64,000 nt of DNA from Allobosea caraganae (GCF_003351345.1 NZ_QQTO01000037.1:309501-373500), one strand, 5' to 3'. Numbered from the stretch's first letter, positions 25,130 to 33,112 are shown. Program-made: numbers and translations. The notes: generated by a model not told the origin, from the letters alone.

Positions 25130-25933
25130 ATGGCCGAGAACACTCATCCCTCTGACGAGTCGCATCTGACCCGGATCGAGCCTGACGACCGTCTCGTGGT
25201 GCTCGCCCGGACGATACAGGCGCGGGGTCCAGGATCGGAAACAGCGCTAAAGGACAGAGCCGTCAATTGGGCCCGATACGGGGAAACCTGCCTTGGACAG
25301 GCGCTCTATCGGCACCGCTCAATCTTTCAAAGCGCTTCGGAAGCGCCCGTATGGAGCCATCTCGAACTAAGCTACTTTCGGGATGTCGTTCCCGCCGACG
25401 CAATACACGACCTCGTCGTCAAGCAGCAGCCGGCGGAAACGCACCTGCTGCGAGCGGAGATACTCCTGACCACTCCTTCGGCTTTCGTGATGCCGCGAGA
25501 CTGGCATGGCTCGGCGGATCGACCCGAATGGCAAGCGTCGCTGGAATATATCGATGTGCGGCAGCCATATCTTGCAGAATACAGAGACATCATGCGGAAG
25601 TATATTGGCCCCGCGGCGGCGAAACTTGTCCGCGCCGGCAAAATCGGGACATTCAGGACGATGGAGACTGCGGCGGTGCTCTACCGCGACCCTTCGCTGA
25701 ATATCGACTGGAACCAGATCCATCTGTGCGAGGTAGCTCCAGACGGCTTCAAAGGGTTCGGCGAGGAGTTCGACGCCGCGCTCCGCGAGATCTCACCGGA
25801 CGGCGGCTTTGCGGGCGTCTTTGCCGGCCTCGACCGCATGCGCACGATCCCCCGTTGGACGTTCAACGATCCGGTCGTGGAGGCAGACGTTGCGGTCGGG
25901 CAGATCGGCTCGGCGGAGCCACTTCTTGGGTGA
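25130..25933 (+). CDS. Hypothetical protein, possibly a dimeric alpha-beta barrel repeat
   Basis: A 267-residue protein I do not recognise. No signal peptide or membrane segment. The centre (QASLEYIDVRQPYLAEYRDI, MRKYIGPAAAKLVRAGKIGT, WNQIHLCEVAP) has the strand-long helix-strand rhythm of dimeric alpha-beta barrel (EthD/NIPSNAP-like) domains, and residues 80-135 (ELSYFRDVVPADAIH, LLRAEILLTTPSAFV) could be a second, diverged unit. Start at the ATG at 25130, with GGGAG nine bases upstream. It is monocistronic. Its third-position GC looks lower than that of its neighbours, a possible sign of transfer. Confidence 0.6.
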   Translation: MAENTHPSDESHLTRIEPDDRLVVLARTIQARGPGSETALKDRAVNWARYGETCLGQALYRHRSIFQSASEAPVWSHLELSYFRDVVPADAIHDLVVKQQPAETHLLRAEILLTTPSAFVMPRDWHGSADRPEWQASLEYIDVRQPYLAEYRDIMRKYIGPAAAKLVRAGKIGTFRTMETAAVLYRDPSLNIDWNQIHLCEVAPDGFKGFGEEFDAALREISPDGGFAGVFAGLDRMRTIPRWTFNDPVVEADVAVGQIGSAEPLLG

Positions 25934-26012
25934 AGGACCAGCAGAGATTTCTGCTTTCCACCCCAATGCAGTCGTTCTCGCCAACGAGCTCACGACCCAG
26001 GACCTCCGCAGT

Positions 26013-26696
26013 CTAACGCCCGTCGCCCGCCAGCCGCCAAACCGTGCTCTGCTTGATCTCGGCATCCTCGAGCGAGCGCGTCACCGGCACCTGATAGGTC
26101 GCGATCTCGACGAGCCTGTCCTTCGGCAGGTAGCTCCGCCCGGGATCGCCGATCAGCACCTCCGCCCCACGCCCGACCAACCCCGAGAGCCAGCCGATCA
26201 CGCTTTCGGCCATCGTCCGCTCGTAGCAGACATCGCCGGCGCAGATCACGTCCCAGCCCTCGTCGCGCCCGATCAGGTCGTCGAGCCGGACCGCGACAGA
26301 CACGCCGTTGGCCTCCGCATTGAGGGCAATCGCCTCGGCCGCAAAGGCATCGATATCGCAGGCCTCGACCTGCGCCGCCCCTGCCTTGGCCGCCGCCACA
26401 GCCACCAGCCCCGAGCCGCTGGCGAAATCGAGCACGCTCTTGCCGCGCACGAACTCGGGATTGTCGAGGATATGCCGCGCCAGCGCCTGCCCGCCGGCCC
26501 AGGCGAAGGCCCAGAACGGCGGCGGCAGGCCGATCGTGGCGAGCTCGTCCTCGGTCTTCTGCCAGAGCTCCGTCGCCTCCTCGGCGACATGCAGCGCAAT
26601 CTCCGGCGCATGCGGCACCGGCAGCAGCCGCGTATGCGTGGTGATGAAGCCGCGCCGGTCGAGCACCGCCTCCCCGCGCGCCCCTTGCCCGCTCAC
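26013..26696 (-). CDS. Class I SAM-dependent methyltransferase (ETF-beta lysine methyltransferase-like)
   Basis: A 227-residue methyltransferase with the SAM site VLDFASGSGLVAVAAAKAGA, the acidic ribose residue in VEACDIDAFA, and post-II motif DVICAGDVCYER. The N-terminal HAPEIALHVAEEATELWQKT and LPPPFWAFAWAGGQALARHI match the METTL20/nicotinamide-methyltransferase-like group that methylates protein lysines such as the ETF beta subunit; the target here is inferred only. It starts at a GTG at 26696 that overlaps the glycosyltransferase stop (GTGA). A longer frame to 27581 is a shadow of the upstream gene. Confidence 0.82.
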   Translation of the reverse strand: MSGQGARGEAVLDRRGFITTHTRLLPVPHAPEIALHVAEEATELWQKTEDELATIGLPPPFWAFAWAGGQALARHILDNPEFVRGKSVLDFASGSGLVAVAAAKAGAAQVEACDIDAFAAEAIALNAEANGVSVAVRLDDLIGRDEGWDVICAGDVCYERTMAESVIGWLSGLVGRGAEVLIGDPGRSYLPKDRLVEIATYQVPVTRSLEDAEIKQSTVWRLAGDGR

Positions 26697-27847
26697 GCCG
26701 CGACATCCGCGCTCGGCTGCGTCAGCAGCGAGCGGTAGAGCGCCTTGACCGCATCCATGACGTCGCGCTCGGTATGGCCGTCGAGCAGCCGCGCGCGGGC
26801 GCTTACCCCCATGCGCTCGACCAGCCCGGGCGCCCCGGCGAGCACGATCAGCGCCTTGGCGAGCGCCACGGCGTCGTCTGGCGGCACGACCATGCCGTCC
26901 GTGCCGTCGCGCACGAAGCTGCGGCAGCCCGGCACGTCCGTCGTCAGGATCGCCCGCCCGCACGAGGCCGCCTCCAGGATCGTCCGCGGCAGCCCCTCGC
27001 CGCCGCGCGAGGGCAGGCAGCACAGGTGATGCGCCCGCCAGACGCCCTCGATGTCGCGCGTCGGCCCGGCCCAGGTGATGCCCGGCCGCGCCGCCCATTC
27101 GCGCAAGGTCGCTTCGGGGATGGCCTTCGGGTTGGACGGGTCGGGCGCGCCATGGATGGTCAGCTCGACCTTGGCGCCCTGCGCGCGCGCCAGCCTCACC
27201 GCCTCGACTGCGAGGTCGACGCCCTTCGACCAGAGCATGCGCGCCACCAGCGCGACCTTGAGCGGCGGCGCAGGCAGCATCGGCTCCGGCATCAGCACGA
27301 GCGGATCGACCCCGGCCCCGCCGACCAGCGCGACCTTGGCCTGGTCCTGCGGATCGAGCCCCAGCATCACCGGATCGTCCGGGTTCTCGAACAGGAAGCG
27401 CACCTGCGTCCCGTCGACCACCTCGCGCAGCCAGAATTTTGCGGCAAAGCGCGCCGCAGCCGCCGCCGTGCCCTGCCTGGCGCCGAGGAAGCCGAGGCCC
27501 GTCAGCGCGTAGACGCGCCGCTCGACGCCAGCGAGCTTGCCCGCCAAGCCGGCCAGCGCGATCGGTTTGAGCGCGATGCAATGCAGGACATCCGGCCGCT
27601 CGGCCTCGATCAGCCGCTTAAGCGCCCTGACCTGCAGGTAGAGCGCCTTGGGCGAGAGGCTGCGCCGCTCGGCCTCCAGCGCGATCAGCCGCGCGCCGGC
27701 CGCCTCGATGACGCGCCGGTGCTGCCGCTCGCGCGCGATCACCGCGACGTCGAAATCCATCTCCCGCGCCGCCCGCGCCATCGGCAGGAAATGCGAGGCG
27801 AAGAACCAGTCCTCGGTGGCGACGAAAAGAAGTTTTGGGCGGCGCAT
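26693..27847 (-). CDS. Glycosyltransferase family 4 protein
   Basis: A 384-residue GT-B glycosyltransferase. The N-terminal domain starts KLLFVATEDWFFASHFLPMA and has HRRVIEAAGARLIALE and RPDVLHCIALKPI. The C-terminal nucleotide-sugar domain has VALVARMLWSKGVDLAVEAV, ITWAGPTRDIEGVW and the E-x7-E region LPSRGGEGLPRTILEAASCG. This type resembles enzymes adding N-acetyl sugars in polysaccharide synthesis, but no other polysaccharide genes are near. It is coupled to the downstream methyltransferase. Confidence 0.88.
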   Translation of the reverse strand: MRRPKLLFVATEDWFFASHFLPMARAAREMDFDVAVIARERQHRRVIEAAGARLIALEAERRSLSPKALYLQVRALKRLIEAERPDVLHCIALKPIALAGLAGKLAGVERRVYALTGLGFLGARQGTAAAAARFAAKFWLREVVDGTQVRFLFENPDDPVMLGLDPQDQAKVALVGGAGVDPLVLMPEPMLPAPPLKVALVARMLWSKGVDLAVEAVRLARAQGAKVELTIHGAPDPSNPKAIPEATLREWAARPGITWAGPTRDIEGVWRAHHLCCLPSRGGEGLPRTILEAASCGRAILTTDVPGCRSFVRDGTDGMVVPPDDAVALAKALIVLAGAPGLVERMGVSARARLLDGHTERDVMDAVKALYRSLLTQPSADVAA

Positions 27848-27898
27848 GATGGCGCGACATCAGGCTGATGCCGGCGCGAAGGTCAAGCCGCCTGGTGA

Positions 27899-28393
27899 TC
27901 AGGCCCGCTGCAGCTTCTCGAAACGCTTGACCACCCGCTCCCGCTTCAGCCGCGACAGCCTCTGGATCCAGAAGATGCCGTCGAGCTGGTCGATCTCGTG
28001 CTGGTGGCAGATGGAAAGCAGGCCATCGGCCTCCTCGACCTGCTCGGCGCCGGAGAGGTCGCGGTAGCGCAGGCGGACCTGCGCGTGGCGCTCGACCTCC
28101 TCGGTCACGCCCGGCATCGAGACGCTGCCCTCCACGTGCCGGATCATCTCGTCGGAGGCCCAGGCGATCTCGGGATTGACGTAGGTCCTGACCGCGCCGG
28201 CCTTCAACTCCAGCACGACCACCCGCGCCGGCACCCCGACATGCGGGGCGGTGATGCCGATGCCCGGCGCGGCCCGCATCGTCTCGAGCAGATCACCCGC
28301 GAGCGCCTTCAGCGCCTCGTCGAACGTCGCCACCGGCTCCGCCGGCAGGCGCAGGCGCGAGTCGGGAAAGCGCAGGATCGGGCGGATCGCCAA
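27899..28393 (-). CDS. Peptide deformylase-like protein with degenerate metal site
   Basis: A 164-residue protein of the peptide deformylase fold, the enzyme that removes formyl from the initiator Met. All three signature motifs are present but altered. Motif 1 is GIGITAPH (canonical GxGxAAxQ). Motif 2 is EGSVSMP, with Ser90 where the metal-binding Cys belongs. Motif 3 is HQHEIDQ, with Gln136 in place of the second His; His132 and Glu133 remain. Two of three metal ligands are therefore lost and deformylase activity is doubtful. The TTG start has GGAGG five bases upstream, which makes it convincing. It lies 30 bases after the Fsr-type MFS gene on the same strand, so the two are probably cotranscribed. 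Confidence 0.85.
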   Translation of the reverse strand: MAIRPILRFPDSRLRLPAEPVATFDEALKALAGDLLETMRAAPGIGITAPHVGVPARVVVLELKAGAVRTYVNPEIAWASDEMIRHVEGSVSMPGVTEEVERHAQVRLRYRDLSGAEQVEEADGLLSICHQHEIDQLDGIFWIQRLSRLKRERVVKRFEKLQRA

Positions 28394-28423
28394 GACTGCC
28401 TCCGCAGGTTGCCGGCAGACCGC

Positions 28424-29641
28424 CTATGGATGCCGCTCTTCCTTCAGCGGCGGCAGGAACCAGGCGAGCAGGCCGATCGCCGGCAGGAACGAGCAGATCC
28501 GGTAGATCGTGTCGAGGCCGAGCTGGTCGGTGAACTCGCCGAGCAGCGCGGCGGCGACGCCGCCGAGCCCGAAGGAGAGGCCGTAGAAGAAGCCGCCGAC
28601 CAGCCCGATCCGCCCCGGCAGCAGCTCCAGCGCATAGATCAGGATGGCGGCGAAGGCGCTCGACATCACCATGTTGATGACGATGGTCAGCACGCCCGTC
28701 CAGAACAGGTCGGCATAGGGCAGCGCCAGCGAGAAGGGCAGCGCCCCCAGGATCGAGAACCAGATGATCTTGTTGCGGCCGATCCTGTCGCCGAGCATGC
28801 CGCCGAACAGCGCGCCCGCCGCCGAGGAGCCCAGGAACAGGAACAGCATCACCTGCGAGGTCTGAATGGTGACGCCGAACTTCCCCATCAGGTAGAAGGT
28901 GTAGAACGAGCTGAAGCTGGCCGAATAGGCGTTCTTCGAGAATAGCAGCACGATCAGGATCGTGATCGGCCAGGCGACCTCGGCCAGCCGGCGCGCCGGC
29001 TGCGCAGCGGCCGGCGCCGGTGCGGCGGCGAGCTTGGCGACGGCCTTCTGCTTGCTGACGAGCGCGTGCTGTCCGGCGGTCCAGACCATCAGCATCATCG
29101 CGATGAGTGCCGCGGCCGAGAACCAGGCGAGGCTGCCCTGCCCGTTCGGCACGATGATGAAGGCCGCCAGCAGCGGCCCGAGCGCCCCGCCGGTCTGGCC
29201 GCCGACCTGGAAGATGCCTTGCGCCAGCCCGTGCTGGCCGCCCGATGCGCTGCGCGCCATCCGCGTCGCCTCGGGGTGGAAGATCGAGGAGCCGACGCCG
29301 ACGCAGGCCGCCGCCAGCAGCAGCAGGCCGTAGCTGCCGGCGAAGGCCAGGCCGATCAGCCCGAGCAGCGAGAAGCCCATGCCGACCACCATCGAATACG
29401 GCATCGGGTTCTTGTCGGTGTAGAGGCCGACCAGCGGCTGCAGCAGCGAGGCCGAGACCTGGAAGGTCAGCGTGATCAGCCCGATCTGCCCGAAATCGAG
29501 CGCATAAGAGCTTTTGATGATCGGGTAGATCGCCGGGATCAGCGACTGGATCATGTCGTTGAGCAGGTGCGTCACGCTGAGCGCGATCAGCACGGGCATG
29601 GTGGCGCGACGGGCGATCCCGACCGGTGTCGTCACGTTCAT
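28424..29641 (-). CDS. MFS transporter, fosmidomycin-resistance (Fsr) family
   Basis: A 405-residue, 12-helix major facilitator. The N-terminal LIALSVTHLLNDMIQSLIPA and IYPIIKSSYALDFGQIGLIT, then LVGLYTDKNPMP, GVGSSIFHPEATRMA and GQHGLAQGIFQVGGQTGGAL, are the landmarks of the E. coli Fsr group of drug-efflux pumps. A long Ala/Pro linker (KLAAAPAPAAAQPARRL) joins the two six-helix halves. The substrate here is unknown; Fsr homologues export fosmidomycin and other compounds. It is followed 30 bases later by the deformylase-like gene. Confidence 0.87.
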   Translation of the reverse strand: MNVTTPVGIARRATMPVLIALSVTHLLNDMIQSLIPAIYPIIKSSYALDFGQIGLITLTFQVSASLLQPLVGLYTDKNPMPYSMVVGMGFSLLGLIGLAFAGSYGLLLLAAACVGVGSSIFHPEATRMARSASGGQHGLAQGIFQVGGQTGGALGPLLAAFIIVPNGQGSLAWFSAAALIAMMLMVWTAGQHALVSKQKAVAKLAAAPAPAAAQPARRLAEVAWPITILIVLLFSKNAYSASFSSFYTFYLMGKFGVTIQTSQVMLFLFLGSSAAGALFGGMLGDRIGRNKIIWFSILGALPFSLALPYADLFWTGVLTIVINMVMSSAFAAILIYALELLPGRIGLVGGFFYGLSFGLGGVAAALLGEFTDQLGLDTIYRICSFLPAIGLLAWFLPPLKEERHP

Positions 29642-29828
29642 CGGAATCCGGCTTTTTATCTCGGCTAAGTAATCAGGTGCTCCCTAAAGCAAGTGGAGCG
29701 GCCGGACAAATTTATTGCCATGTTCTCGAAGCGAGGCAGAGCGTCGCCCAGCGCGGACACTTCACGACTGGACGAGTTCCAGCGAGCGCCGAAATCGCCA
29801 GGTAGCGCTGATCCTGACGCGCAAAATG

Positions 29829-29855
29829 CCTCCGGCCCCCCGGAAGGACCGGAGG
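29829..29855 (-). terminator. Probable terminator of the small secreted-protein gene
   Basis: CCTCCGG (29829-29835) pairs with CCGGAGG (29849-29855). On the minus strand the stem is followed by CATTTTG. It lies 29 bases downstream of the small secreted-protein stop. The T run is short, so this is a moderate call. Confidence 0.5.
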
Positions 29856-29883
29856 GCCGGATCGCGAGCCGTCACGAAGCCGC

Positions 29884-30183
29884 TCAGTAGACGCTGCAGA
29901 CGCGGCGGTGGCCGATCACCTCGCCGAAGCGGTTGACGCGCTCGACCAGGTCGCAGCGGCGGATCGGGGCGTCGTCCTCATAGACCGGCTCGGCATAGGC
30001 GTTGCTGGCGGAGGCGGCGAGCAGGCCGCCGACGGCAAGGGCTCCGACGACGCCGGCGCCGACGCCCCAGTGCATGCCGCGATGGCGCGGGCGGGCCTCG
30101 GCGCCACCAGCGCTGGCGAGGATGGCGGTGCCCAGGGTGAGGGCGGCAAGGGCGGCGGTCATGCTCTTCTTGAAAGTGGTCAT
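29884..30183 (-). CDS. Small secreted Gly/Ala-rich protein, probable ECF-regulon member
   Basis: A 99-residue exported protein of unknown function. A signal peptide (MTTFKKSMTAALAALTLGTA, ILASAGGAEA) precedes RPRHRGMHWGVGAGVVGALA, a Gly-rich hydrophobic segment ending LLAASASNAYA, and a polar C-terminus with two Cys (RRCDLVERVNRFGEVIGHRR, VCSVY). The ATG at 30183 has GGAG eight bases upstream. Its promoter region carries TTGAACC-N15-GCGAC (30236-30262), the same element at the same spacing as upstream of the ECF sigma gene at 33272. It is therefore likely to be a target of that sigma factor. Confidence 0.75.
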   Translation of the reverse strand: MTTFKKSMTAALAALTLGTAILASAGGAEARPRHRGMHWGVGAGVVGALAVGGLLAASASNAYAEPVYEDDAPIRRCDLVERVNRFGEVIGHRRVCSVY

Positions 30184-30230
30184 CGTCTCATCTCCGGGTC
30201 CGTGGGAGCGAACCATTCGCCCTCCATGCT

Positions 30231-30262
30231 CATTGGTCGCGGCGGGTCCGGAGATGGTTCAA
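30231..30262 (-). promoter_or_regulatory. Predicted ECF-type promoter of the small secreted-protein gene
   Basis: Read on the minus strand: TTGAACC (30256-30262), 15 bases, GCGAC (30236-30240) followed by CAATG. The expected transcript start is about 45 bases upstream of the ATG at 30183. The same two blocks with the same 15-base spacing precede the ECF sigma gene (33868-33894), and the five bases GCCGC before GAC... (GCC-GCGAC) are also shared. Confidence 0.65.
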
Positions 30263-30310
30263 AGGGAGATGAAATTATTTTTGAGGATCGAAACTCACCC
30301 TCGACAAGCA

Positions 30311-30600
30311 GGCGCGGGGAACCCTCTCCTGGAAGGAGAGGGCAGGGTGAGGTGTAGGCCAGAACACCAGTAGAACTGAACGAGGGCCGCGGCTCCGCCG
30401 ACGATATCAGGCTTGGGCAGCGCCACCTCCGTCATTGCGAGGAGCGTAGCGACGAAGCAATCCAGGGGGACGTCGAGCGCAATCCCCCTGGATTGCTTCG
30501 CCGCGCTCGCAATGACGGAAAAGCTGTTGGCTCTCGGCCAAAGCGTCAAACGGCCGACACCTCACCCAACCCTCTCCTTACAGGAGAGGGCTCCCGCGCC
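30311..30600. repeat. Family A palindromic repeat, copy 4, interrupted by a family B palindrome
   Basis: Left arm from 30311 (GGCGCGGGGAACCCTCTCC, then GGTGAGGTGTAGGCCAGAAC and CCAGTAGAACTGAA) and right arm to 30600 (AGCGTCAAACGGCCGACACC, CTCTCCTTACAGGAGAGGGC, TCCCGCGCC) match copy 2 at 5123. Between the arms this copy holds a complete family B palindrome (30429-30517) with some extra flanking sequence. Together they fill the gap between the small secreted-protein gene and the subtilase gene. Confidence 0.82.
30429..30517. repeat. Family B palindromic repeat, copy 1, nested in a family A element
   Basis: CCGTCATTGCGAG at 30429 and CTCGCAATGACGG ending at 30517, with GAAGCAATCCAGGGGG / CCCCCTGGATTGCTTC inside. 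The left arm carries extra bases (GGAGCGTAGCGAC against CGCCGCG), so this copy pairs less perfectly than the one at 56403. Confidence 0.88.
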
Positions 30601-30619
30601 TTGCCTTGTTAGCGTCCAG

Positions 30620-32371
30620 CTACCGCGAAGCCGAAACCGGCAACGCCCTCGCCAAGGCCGCCTGCGCATCGATGCGCCCCGCCCCGAACACCGGGTCCTT
30701 GCCCTTGGCGCCGAGATCCACCGCGCTCTCGGCAAGCAGCTTGCGCACGCCGTCGGGGTCGAGGTCCGGCCGCTTCTCCAGCACCAGCGCAACCAGCCCG
30801 GAGACATGCGCGGCTGCGATCGAGGTGCCCGACGAGAAGGCGTAGCGCCCGGCCGGCTCTGCCGCGAGCACGTCGACGCCCGGCGCCGCCAGCGCGACGT
30901 AGTCGCCGCGATTAGCCTGCGCGAAGGGCTTGTCGTCGGCATCGGTCGCGGTCACCGCGATCACGCTGGGATCGGCGCCGGGATAGAGCGGCGCGGCCTT
31001 GGCCCCGCCATTGCCGGCCGCCGCCACCGCGACGATGCCCTTGGCCTTGGCCCCGGCGAGCGAGCGCGAGAGCAGCCGGTCCTGCGGGCCGGCAAAGCTC
31101 AGGTTGAAGACGCGGGCGCCCTGCCCCGCCGCCCAGTCGAGCGAGGCGAGGATGTGGAAGGTCGTGCCATTGGCGAGGCCCGGCGCGCCGCCGCTGGCGA
31201 AGGCCCGCGCCGCCAGCAGCCGCGCCGCCGGCGCGATGCCCTGGAGCTGCGCCTGCGCCATGATCGCCGCCGCCATGGCGGTGCCGTGCGCCTCCGGCTG
31301 CGCCGCGCCGCCGAGCGCATCGAAGGAGCCGGCGACGACGCCCTGCAATTCGGCGCTGCCGAGGTCGACCCCGGAATCGATCACCGCGACCTTGATCGCC
31401 GTGCCGCGCGCGATCTTGTGGACCGCGTCGAGATGCAGCTTCTCGACGATGTATTGCGGCAGCGGCTCGCTCTTCGGCGCAACTGCGATGGCCGGCGCCG
31501 CCTCAGTCGGCTTGGGCGGGCTCAGCACCAGCGTCGGCACCGGCGCGGCGCCGGCCTCCGGCTTCGGCCCGCTCTCCTGCTGCAGCGTGTAGAGATAATT
31601 CGGCTGGGCGTTGGCGATGCGCGGATCGCCGGCCATCTGCGCCAGCGCGGTGCGCGCGCTGCGGCCATCGTTCAGCCGGGCGCGGATGATCGTGGTGCCG
31701 GCCAACTCGAAGCGCCGGCTCTCGATCAGCGTGGCGCGATGGCGGCGCAGCACGGCGTCGAGCTCGGCGCCGGGCGCCAGCTCGAACAGGACCTCCTCAT
31801 TGACCAGCCGCCGCTCGGCGACCGGCGGCACGATCACGCGCGGCCCACCCGGCGCGCTGGCCTGGGTCCGGCCCGGAGGTGGCGTCTGACGCGGCGGCGC
31901 GGCCTCGCGCACCTTCTGGCGCCGCGGACGCTGCACGGCCGGCGCCTCGTCCTCATACTCGTATACGGCCGGACGCCGTGGCCGGCGCGGGCGCGGCGGC
32001 TCGTCCTCATAGGGGTCGTAGACCGGCTGGCGCCGCGCCTGGTCGACGATCAGCCCGCCAATGATTCCGGCGCCGACGCCGACCGCAGCCGGCCCCCAAT
32101 TGCCGCCACCGCGTCCCGGATAGCGCTGGCCGCCATAGCCCTGCCGGCCCGGCGTATCGCGGCCGCCCTGATAGGGTCGCGTCGTCTGCGTGCGCTCGAC
32201 GCGGCTACCCTGGCCATAGCCCTGCCGCGTGGCGGCAGCGCCCTGGCTGTAGCCCTGCTGGTCGCGATAGCTCTGCGCGAAGGCCGGCAGCGCCACCAGC
32301 AGCGCCAGCCCGGCACAGCCGGCAAGCTGCGCGAGGCGTCGGGACTTCATGGTCCAGAGGCTGCGGGACAT
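30620..32371 (-). CDS. Secreted S8 family serine peptidase (subtilase) of the ECF locus
   Basis: A 583-residue exported subtilisin-like protease. Layout: signal peptide 1-32 (GLALLVALPAFAQ); a Gly/Gln/Arg-rich low-complexity region to about 92; a Gly-rich hydrophobic segment (AAVGVGAGIIGGLIVD, 95-110) that could sit in a membrane; an Arg/Pro/Glu-rich linker to about 180; a propeptide-like domain at about 190-262 (EEVLFELAPGAELDAVLRRH to NAQPNYLY); and the catalytic domain at 325-575. Catalytic residues are Asp332 (VAVIDSGVD), His362 (AHGTAMAAAI), Asn454 (AAGNGG) and Ser517 (SSGTSIAAAHVSG). It lies 54 bases downstream of the anti-sigma gene on the same strand. The start at 32371 or at the ATG at 32350 is not settled. 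Confidence 0.9.
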   Translation of the reverse strand: MSRSLWTMKSRRLAQLAGCAGLALLVALPAFAQSYRDQQGYSQGAAATRQGYGQGSRVERTQTTRPYQGGRDTPGRQGYGGQRYPGRGGGNWGPAAVGVGAGIIGGLIVDQARRQPVYDPYEDEPPRPRRPRRPAVYEYEDEAPAVQRPRRQKVREAAPPRQTPPPGRTQASAPGGPRVIVPPVAERRLVNEEVLFELAPGAELDAVLRRHRATLIESRRFELAGTTIIRARLNDGRSARTALAQMAGDPRIANAQPNYLYTLQQESGPKPEAGAAPVPTLVLSPPKPTEAAPAIAVAPKSEPLPQYIVEKLHLDAVHKIARGTAIKVAVIDSGVDLGSAELQGVVAGSFDALGGAAQPEAHGTAMAAAIMAQAQLQGIAPAARLLAARAFASGGAPGLANGTTFHILASLDWAAGQGARVFNLSFAGPQDRLLSRSLAGAKAKGIVAVAAAGNGGAKAAPLYPGADPSVIAVTATDADDKPFAQANRGDYVALAAPGVDVLAAEPAGRYAFSSGTSIAAAHVSGLVALVLEKRPDLDPDGVRKLLAESAVDLGAKGKDPVFGAGRIDAQAALARALPVSASR

Positions 32372-32425
32372 GGCGTTTTATCCGTCTCCATCAGGAACTT
32401 AGCACGAATGCAAGGCTCCGGCGAT

Positions 32426-33112
32426 TCAGGGCGCCGGCGCGACGAAGCCAACGATCTCTCCCTCGGCCTTCATCCGCGCCGCGATGGCATCGACCTGCGC
32501 CGGCGTCAGCGAGGCGTCGCCGACGCGCACCTTGAAGGCGCCGTTGGCGCGGGGGCCGTCGACCACCGAGGCGTCGTAGCGCTTGAAGAAGGCGGCGATG
32601 TCGCCGGCCTTGGCATCGGCCTTGAAGCTCAGCAGCACATAGCGCTCGGAAGCCTGCGTGCCGGGCACGGACGCGGTCTGGAAGCCGCCGCCTGCCCCGC
32701 CGCGCAGGGCGAAGCCGGTCAGCGCCGCGCCCTGGATCGCGACCAGCGCCAGCGCCGCCACGCTGGCATAAGCCAGCCGCCGCGGCGGCTGCGCGGCGAG
32801 CAACTGCCCGAGCCAGGTGAGGGCGCCGCCGCGCGCCCGCATTAGCAGCGGCACTTGGCGCGGCTCGGCCTCGATCTGCGCCATCAGCCTGTCGAGCGCG
32901 CGGGGCGACGGCGCGCCCAGGCTCTCGTTGAGCAGGGTCGTCTCGGCCATGTCCTCGCGGATGATCTCGAGCCGCATCGCGAGCTCGGGATCGCCGGCCA
33001 GGGCCGTCTCGACCTTCGCCTTGTCGGCGGCGGAGATGCGGCCATTGGCGTAGAAGGGCAGCAGTTCCTCGATGGCCGCGCGCTGCGGGTCGTTCGCGAT
33101 CGTATCAGTCAT
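32426..33112 (-). CDS. Membrane anti-sigma factor paired with the ECF sigma factor
   Basis: A 228-residue single-pass protein. The N-terminal cytosolic domain (IEELLPFYANGRISAADKAK, VETALAGDPELAMRLEIIRE) has the four-helix zinc-less anti-sigma character; no HxxxCxxC zinc motif is present. One membrane helix at about 107-129 (LAYASVAALALVAIQGAALT) is followed by a periplasmic domain (ERYVLLSFKADAKAGDIAAF to GEIVGFVAPAP). That domain resembles the propeptide-like region of the adjacent subtilase. The ATG at 33112 has GGAGG six bases upstream. It should hold the sigma factor inactive until a periplasmic signal arrives. The dispersed repeat J copy 2 separates it from the sigma gene. Confidence 0.83.
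   Translation of the reverse strand: MTDTIANDPQRAAIEELLPFYANGRISAADKAKVETALAGDPELAMRLEIIREDMAETTLLNESLGAPSPRALDRLMAQIEAEPRQVPLLMRARGGALTWLGQLLAAQPPRRLAYASVAALALVAIQGAALTGFALRGGAGGGFQTASVPGTQASERYVLLSFKADAKAGDIAAFFKRYDASVVDGPRANGAFKVRVGDASLTPAQVDAIAARMKAEGEIVGFVAPAP

Noticed and set aside
26013..27581. 522-codon methyltransferase frame starting inside the glycosyltransferase
   Set aside because: The first part is the shadow of the glycosyltransferase in another frame; the real start is the GTG at 26696, overlapping the upstream stop.
21173..29641. Functional link between ispG and the Fsr-type pump (fosmidomycin targets the MEP pathway)
   Set aside because: They are over 6 kb apart with unrelated genes between, and the Fsr substrate here is unknown; a chance association is more likely.
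30413..32845. 810-codon open frame on the plus strand opposite the subtilase
   Set aside because: Antisense shadow; starts inside palindromic repeats and has Arg-rich, motif-free sequence.
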